Part shown: positions 59,401 to 64,000 of the stretch, piece by piece
How the letters are laid out: every line of letters starts with the position of its first letter
Numbering within the stretch: the stretch's first letter is position 1
Source of the DNA: Lotus japonicus
Taxonomy: Eukaryota; Streptophyta; Magnoliopsida; Fabales; Fabaceae
NCBI RefSeq assembly: GCF_012489685.1
Contig: NC_080045.1
Coordinates: 47,389,096-47,453,095, forward strand
DNA length: 64,000 bases
Direction of reading: 5' to 3'
Program-made: the position numbers and the translations under genes
The notes under the pieces: generated by a model
The model's database searches: none
What the model saw: the letters and a program-made list of their open reading frames with translations, nothing else
Told to the model about the DNA's origin: nothing

Positions 59401-60594
59401 AGTTTATGGCAATACATGTTCTGTTTGACATGTTCAAGATTTTGATGATTTATGGTCAAGGGGAGACTGCAATGGGGCCAAAATCCGAGGCTTAAACACA
59501 GCTAACACAAAAGGCAGGGCCAAACTGCTTCTAGGATAGTTGGGGCTAGGATGCGTCTCCGGAATAGTTGGATCCAAAACACTTCTCTTTGATAGCCATG
59601 GCTGAATGACTTTTCTTGGATAGCTGGGGCTAGAATGCTTCATTAGGATAGTGGGGACCAGATTGCTCTTTTGGGATATTCGGGATGGGATCAAACTATT
59701 CTCTAGGATAGTTGGGGTCAGAATGCTTCTTGAATGAGACAAAAGCCGCCAAGGGTTATGAAGGCTTAGCAAAAGTTTAGAACTAGGACACAACAATGGG
59801 ACAAATTGACATAAGGATTTGAGACAGGTTGTGAAAGTAGCATGCAAGAAAACTATTGACGGCTTGGGCTTGGTCTTGAGCAAGAGAGGATATTCTCTTG
59901 TGTATTTTCTGTTTTCCCTTTCCTTTGTTTACTCTGTTGCCTCACTGTTATTCTGATTTCATAAAAGAAATATCGTAAAAATACCATTCAGTTCTTAATC
60001 TCTATCAATTGCAAACAAAAACTTGTAGCTTTCTTCTACTATGCTGCAGATTTTGAGCATAAGCTCAACCGAACACAAACTACTACTGATGACTACTGCA
60101 CTTTAGTGTGTTTGAAAAGTCATGAATGGGAACATACATGAATAATTGAAAGATTGAAAAATGTAGGAGGACATTTCTTTCATTATTATCTGCTTATTGA
60201 GGCTAACTTTACTGGTAAGATTAGTATTTGTTATAGTTTTTCATTATTCTTCCTTTACTACTATTACGAATCTTGCATATTTCTTTCTGCTTTGTTGTTT
60301 TGAAGTTCCAATCATCAAACTGACCCTGAATTTGTTTTGTTTTAGTTTCTGGGGGTCTTAAATTCTAAGAAATCAAAACTAAGAGAGCTTCGAGATCAGC
60401 TTTCAAAACAAGATAAAGCTGAGAAATCTCCTCCACAAGAGGAAGAAGACACAGACAAAACAGAGAGTTTTGATGGGGACAGTGATTTTGACAAAAGCGA
60501 TGAAGAATCTGAAAAGGATATTACTAGTTCTTCAAAGGATGTTATTAGAGCAAGGAAGCCTTCTGGGCGAAAGAGAACTACTAGACTCACATGA
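56448..60594 (+). CDS. XRCC4: DNA repair protein XRCC4, 5 exons
   Basis: Exons 56448-56586, 56697-56839, 57057-57185, 58778-58900 and 60346-60594 (139, 143, 129, 123 and 249 bases) give 260 aa, near the length I recall for Arabidopsis XRCC4. All borders are GT/AG and phases agree. XRCC4 is the scaffold for DNA ligase IV in non-homologous end joining. The head domain (about 1-115) includes 'IFVKGTWFDTHFDLAITDG', 'AAQWDQPVSEYVEMSERYLG' and 'LSWTFEKEGMTLQWRWKC'. The coiled-coil stalk that binds LIG4 runs from about 125 to 205 ('EKMKEESEKCLAQSEKIAKE', 'FLGVLNSKKSKLRELRDQL'). The C-terminus is acidic, then basic ('ARKPSGRKRTTRLT'), usual for plant XRCC4 and probably disordered. Introns 3 and 4 are about 1.6 and 1.45 kb. 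Nothing suggests inactivation. Confidence 0.94.
57611..57724. repeat. Tandem duplication in XRCC4 intron 3 (~57 bp x2)
   Basis: Two adjacent copies contain 'ggggatgccatgcttggga' and 'aaataggactcatttttcc', with a few substitutions between them. Non-coding. Confidence 0.9.
57970..58113. mobile_element. MITE-like element in XRCC4 intron 3
   Basis: The left 'agtgttgttaatgtcgg' is mirrored by the right 'ggccgatacttgacaacact' across about 140 bp. The interior has 'ggcggactg' and 'catcgcggc' words typical of the hAT-like MITEs with 'tgttgtcaa' ends in dicots. The target duplication is not clear. Confidence 0.5.
59041..59326. mobile_element. Tourist-like MITE in XRCC4 intron 4 (286 bp), TSD TAA
   Basis: The ends GGCCCCGTTTGGGA and TCCCAAATGGGGCC are inverted repeats with one mismatch. 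TAA is duplicated at 59038-59040 and 59327-59329, the PIF/Harbinger signature. The body is built of 'cttat' and 'ataag' words that can fold into a long hairpin. It is a relative of the element at 44273-44511. It is intronic and spliced out. Confidence 0.85.
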
Positions 60595-61950
60595 CATATT
60601 ATCTTCACCAACTAAGAGTTGATTTCTAACTTGGATTTGTCATCTTTACAAAAATTAGTTAACTAAGATGAACATGTGTCACATATTTAGTGCCCCCATA
60701 ATCATATAGAGCCATGCAAATCTTTGTTTTACACAGCTTGTTTGGGTTGGTTCAAGGGATAATGTAATGCTGTCCATGTTTTTGGTACAAAAGTATCATC
60801 ATATTTTTGGTACAAAAGCCATCATTTAGCATAATATGTTATATTAGCATTATATAATATGAATAACTATACAATTTAGATCTTATTTTTTTATTAAATC
60901 AAAACCAAATGACACGAAGTTTCAGTTTAAATTGAAGTCTTAGATTTAAGTCTTTATGAATGTAACTCTGTTAAGTATTTGATATGGAGAGTTTTGTTGC
61001 TCATAATAATCCCTCGTTAACCGTGTTAGGAATTTCCTAAAGTAGCTATAGTCATGGCATGGCTATGTACCCTTTCATAGATATCTTCTCTTCCGCCTAA
61101 TTTTGTTGGTTTGTCCTAGTTGGTTCTAAGGACATAGTTTTTCACTCAATAACTAAGATCTAAAGATGACATTACAATCAATCATGGTAATTCAAAATAA
61201 TAATGTTTGGTTTACACTTATCGGAAGTAAGGGGGTCGACTCATACCATTCCCTCAAGATTTAAAATTCCCTTATATATTCAGGTCGTGCCAATTCAACT
61301 TCTCATTTATGTGATGTACATTTGTCGAATCATAGTCCTTTTATCTTCCTTGTAAAAAAGTAACTATATTATTTTTAAGTATAATATTTTTTTCCTTGTG
61401 AGCTCATTTGTTAATATGAATAATTTTGGCATTTATTAAAAATCACCATATACTCACAAAATTTTTTTTAGGGCCAACCGATAAATGTGTGAGCTTCTAT
61501 ATATTTAGGGCCTAACAGGCCCAATATCTAAGATGGGTCAATATTGAATTTTCTGATTTATTTAAAGATGGTAAAACCCTATTTGTGTCTTACGCGCCTT
61601 ACTACTAGCTTGACCAATGTTCAATCGAATATTCAATTTGCAAAAGACAATGCGTGCTTCAGCGCTGAAAGAGTTTTTAAGAATGTATTCGAAAGGTAAG
61701 TTATTTTTCAAAGGATGTCTCTTGTTGGTATTCCAATTCTTAGAATAGATTCTTGTAATTTTTCTCCCTACATAAGGGTAGATCATAACTTGTGCAGATC
61801 ATAACCTGTTTGGATGCAAATTAAAAAACACTTATTAAATTTATTTAGTGCTTTTTGTATGCAAACGGATTCAACCTGTGTCATGTACCGTTTTGGATTT
61901 TTTTGATTGGAAACAGGAGTCTAATTCAGGGGTCACTGTACTAGTTTAAT
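60595..61950. other. XRCC4 3' flank and intergenic DNA
   Basis: The XRCC4 3' UTR probably covers the first 150-250 bases; 'tataatatgaataac' near 60850 offers late polyadenylation-like text. Small minus frames (for example 61562-61786) have no recognisable product. Otherwise nothing is seen. Confidence 0.4.
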
Positions 61951-62059
61951 ATCAAAGCAAAAAGGAAGGAACGAGACATCAAAGTTGTGAACGAAGGGCA
62001 CAGTAGTTTTAGATTTTTTATTATTATGTGATTCTCAATTGAAACTTAAATTAAGTATG

Positions 62060-62300
62060 AACAGGAAATTGAAAAGGCTTGCAGATGTTCCCTGTAGTTT
62101 ATCTTCATGTCCTTCAGTTTATTTGTATGTTAGTTTTAACTTTTAAGGTCAAAATTAGGATAAAACTATTTTTACCTCTAACTTTGACCTTGAAAGTTCT
62201 GTGTAGTTTATTTCTATGTCCTTCTGTGTCTGACATTGACCTTAAAAGTTCCGTGTAGTTTATTTTTACGTCCTTATTCTTTTTATGTTCCGTGTAGTTG
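62060..62300. repeat. Degenerate tandem repeat, 'gtgtagtttatttctatgtcctt' type
   Basis: The phrase 'gtagtttatttctatgtcc' recurs in variant form near 62094, 62198 and 62252, each time with 'gaccttaaaagttc'-like text close by. Three diverged copies span about 200 bp. Confidence 0.65.
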
Positions 62301-62359
62301 AAATACTTGAGTTGGACTTTTCATAAACAAATGTAGTATTAGCCTATTAGGTGTGATAA

Positions 62360-62960
62360 CAGGTTGGGTCAAGTTAGACATTATATAAATAGGTCTGACC
62401 TACTTAAAAATTTTTTGGTCAAGTTAATTAGACATTACATAAATAGGTCTGACCTACTTAAAATTTTTTAGTTTTATATCTGGTCTGTAATTTATCATAG
62501 GCGTTTTTTCCGGTCAAAAACTTATTTATAAATAAGCTAGCAAATTTATACGCTAATAATTTAAATTATCCTAAAAGAAATCTTTCTTTAAATGGATTAG
62601 TAAAAAATTAGCTATATTTAGACATGGGTGAAAATAAGTTAAATTGTGTTGAATTATTTAGGGTATGAAAGACTACTTAAAATCACATTTCATAGTAAAG
62701 ATATTTAAATAGGTCATAAATATATTTATAAATAGACTAATTTCCTTAAATCATTATATAAATCAATTTATTTAAAATAAAAAATATAAATAAGTATATA
62801 ATATCAAGGTATTATAAAAAAAATTAAGGTAACAACAACAATGATAAAATATATTTATATGAATCATATATTTATTTAAATAGGCTATCATGTTAGGCTT
62901 CCAAAACTTATGAATGGTTTAAGCCTAATCTTTTTAATTAAATAGACTTTAAAAAAGGCT
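62360..62960. mobile_element. AT-rich MITE/hAT-like remnant with a ~50 bp internal duplication
   Basis: The text 'ataaataggtctgacctactt' occurs twice (about 62385-62409 and 62439-62461), each preceded by 'gacatta'. The right part has 'aggcttccaaaacttatgaatggtttaagcc' and 'aaaaaaggcttaggc'. Words of this kind ('aggcttaggc', 'ggtctgacct') are typical of degenerate plant hAT-type MITEs. Borders are not resolved. Confidence 0.4.
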
Positions 62961-62981
62961 TAGGCATTGTTTATTTATTAA

Positions 62982-63275
62982 TGGGCAAATTGTACTGACC
63001 TCCTCTAAGGTTTATAATTGTTGCACTAACTCCCCTATATTAATGAGACACTGCCCACTTTTATTTTATTGTGAACAATGCACTTACCTCCCTTGATGTT
63101 TATCACTATAGCATTGACTTCCCCTAAGTTTTATAGTTATAACACTCACTACCGTTCTAATATTCTAAATGATATATGAAGAAGTAGAGGTCAATGCATT
63201 TTACAAAACAAAGGGGAGGTCGGTGTAATAATAATAAATCTGAGGAGAGGTGAGTACGATTTCTCCTTTTTAATT
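62982..63275. mobile_element. MITE upstream of the protease-inhibitor gene
   Basis: The left 'gcaaattgtactgacctcct' is mirrored by the right 'aggagaggtgagtacgatttctcc' with mismatches. Inside, 'cacttacctccctt', 'gacttcccctaag' and 'aaaggggaggtc' are further inverted pairs, so the whole can fold into a hairpin. It ends about 55 bp before the gene's ATG, so it may supply or disrupt promoter sequence. Confidence 0.55.
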
Positions 63276-63330
63276 TAGCTTAGTGCAATTATAGAATGTC
63301 TTTAGCTAGGAGTTGTGTATAACTTGAGGC

Positions 63331-63537
63331 ATGGCATTTTGTGTAGGTAGCAGGCCATGGCCTGAGCTGCTTGGAAAGCCAGGAACAGAGGCAAAGGCTA
63401 TAATTGAAGGACGTAGACCAGGTTGTAAAGTTCATGTCATCCGTGAAGGATCCAGTGTTACCCATGATTACCGAACTAATAGGGTTCGGGTTTATGTTGA
63501 CAAAGATGGAATTGTCAAATGCGTGAAAATTGGATAG
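63331..63537 (+). CDS. Potato inhibitor I family serine protease inhibitor (68 aa)
   Basis: A single-exon frame of 68 codons. It aligns end to end with plant potato inhibitor I proteins: 'CVGSRPWPELLGKPG' at the N-terminus matches the family's 'CPGKxSWPELVG', then a helix 'EAKAIIEGRRPG', the reactive loop 'GSSVTHDYRTNRVRV' and the closing 'VDKDGIVKCVKIG'. By alignment with CI-2, the scissile bond is H45-D46, so P1 is His, an uncommon choice (Met, Lys, Leu or Ala are more usual). Arg48 and the Arg pair at 51/53 that brace the loop are kept. There is no signal peptide, so it is probably cytosolic, as for many members. Such proteins act in defence against insect and microbial proteases. A spliced upstream exon is possible ('tttgtgtag' precedes GSR) but not needed. 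Confidence 0.88.
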   Translation: MAFCVGSRPWPELLGKPGTEAKAIIEGRRPGCKVHVIREGSSVTHDYRTNRVRVYVDKDGIVKCVKIG

Positions 63538-64000
63538 AAAGTGCACTCACCCTGAGGTTTACATAATGAGGAGTTCATCATCATATTCTCCAATTTTATG
63601 TTTCCCTTGTCGAAAGATTTTACACTTTTTCTTTTATTTCTCAGTTTTGTTGCGCAGTAAACATTAAAATATGGTGGTGTTATTTTTGCCAGAGGAACAA
63701 ACTATTTGAAAAACATGTTCATTGTCATTTGTCATCAATCAATTGTGCCAAATGATGAAGGTTCTTACCTTAGTTCTACCTCTGAAATTTAGTATCTGAA
63801 TGTTTGGTTTCAATTCGTTCCACTATAATTGTAGTTGTTAATAAATCAACAGCCTTACAATTTCAAAGTCAATAATTTACATTATAGCACAGTTTAATTA
63901 ATAGTACTATAGCATTTACGCATGGCTGAACGGAGAAGGTGAGACGCATGGCAACATCATGGGCGTGAGCGGCGCCTAGTGTGTTAGGTGATGAGTGTTC
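63538..64000. other. 3' flank of the inhibitor gene to window end
   Basis: This is probably 3' UTR for the first 150-200 bases. The final 70 bases turn GC-rich ('gagacgcatggc', 'gcgtgagcggcgcc') and could be the start of another gene or element beyond the window. Nothing definite can be called. Confidence 0.35.

Noticed and set aside
59434..59883. 149-codon minus frame in XRCC4 intron 4
   Set aside because: Contains degenerate repeats of 'ggatagttggggc' type sequence giving pseudo-periodic protein; no promoter or domain, and lies in a well-supported intron.
63289..63346. A second, upstream exon for the protease inhibitor
   Set aside because: An acceptor-like 'tttgtgtag' exists, but the single-exon frame already aligns from the family's N-terminal Cys to the final Gly, so no exon is needed.

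Overview
This window is nuclear DNA of a flowering plant. Intron-rich genes with GT/AG borders, Ty1/copia and Ty3/gypsy retroelements, Helitron-like elements and MITEs all point that way. The repeat families and gene sequences look like a dicot, most likely a legume; that placement is inference from general resemblance. Roughly the first 40 kb is transposon-derived, and the last 24 kb carries four host genes separated by smaller repeat fragments. LAYOUT. 1-7 kb: old repeat debris, CT microsatellites in a ~264 bp tandem duplication, and a solo LTR (TSD AGTGA) nested in a TIR element. 7.3-19.5 kb: a complete, young Sirevirus-type Ty1/copia element on the minus strand. It has identical-length 1206 bp LTRs, TSD CCTAT, a tRNA-iMet primer site, open gag and pol, an envelope-like frame broken by three TAG codons, and an antisense ORF with its own TATA box. 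It sits inside what looks like gene-derived sequence (19.5-21.9 kb). 22.8-36.8 kb: a cluster of AT-rich Helitron-like elements in both orientations, with internal ~220-230 bp tandem repeats. One carries a LINE-like fragment and another a 3.9 kb TG...CA insertion (TSD AATCT), probably a giant solo LTR. 38-40 kb and 44.8-47.2 kb: decayed Ty3/gypsy gag/protease and LTR remnants on either side of the first host gene. 48.8-49.9 kb: decayed copia RNase H, then an LTR and a primer-binding site. HOST GENES. (1) A WVD2-LIKE/TPX2-domain microtubule-associated protein, minus, 6 coding exons, 386 aa. (2) Ureidoglycolate amidohydrolase (UAH), minus, 12 exons, 468 aa: the last step of ureide/purine catabolism in the ER. 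(3) XRCC4, plus, 5 exons, 260 aa: the LIG4 partner in non-homologous end joining. (4) A single-exon potato-inhibitor-I protease inhibitor, plus, 68 aa. UAH and XRCC4 are divergent, with about 2 kb between start codons. For these four genes the exon lengths and phases sum to uninterrupted frames, so I regard them as intact. They are functionally unrelated neighbours. No tRNA, rRNA or CRISPR array was seen. Splice borders were read by eye and could be off by a base or two.
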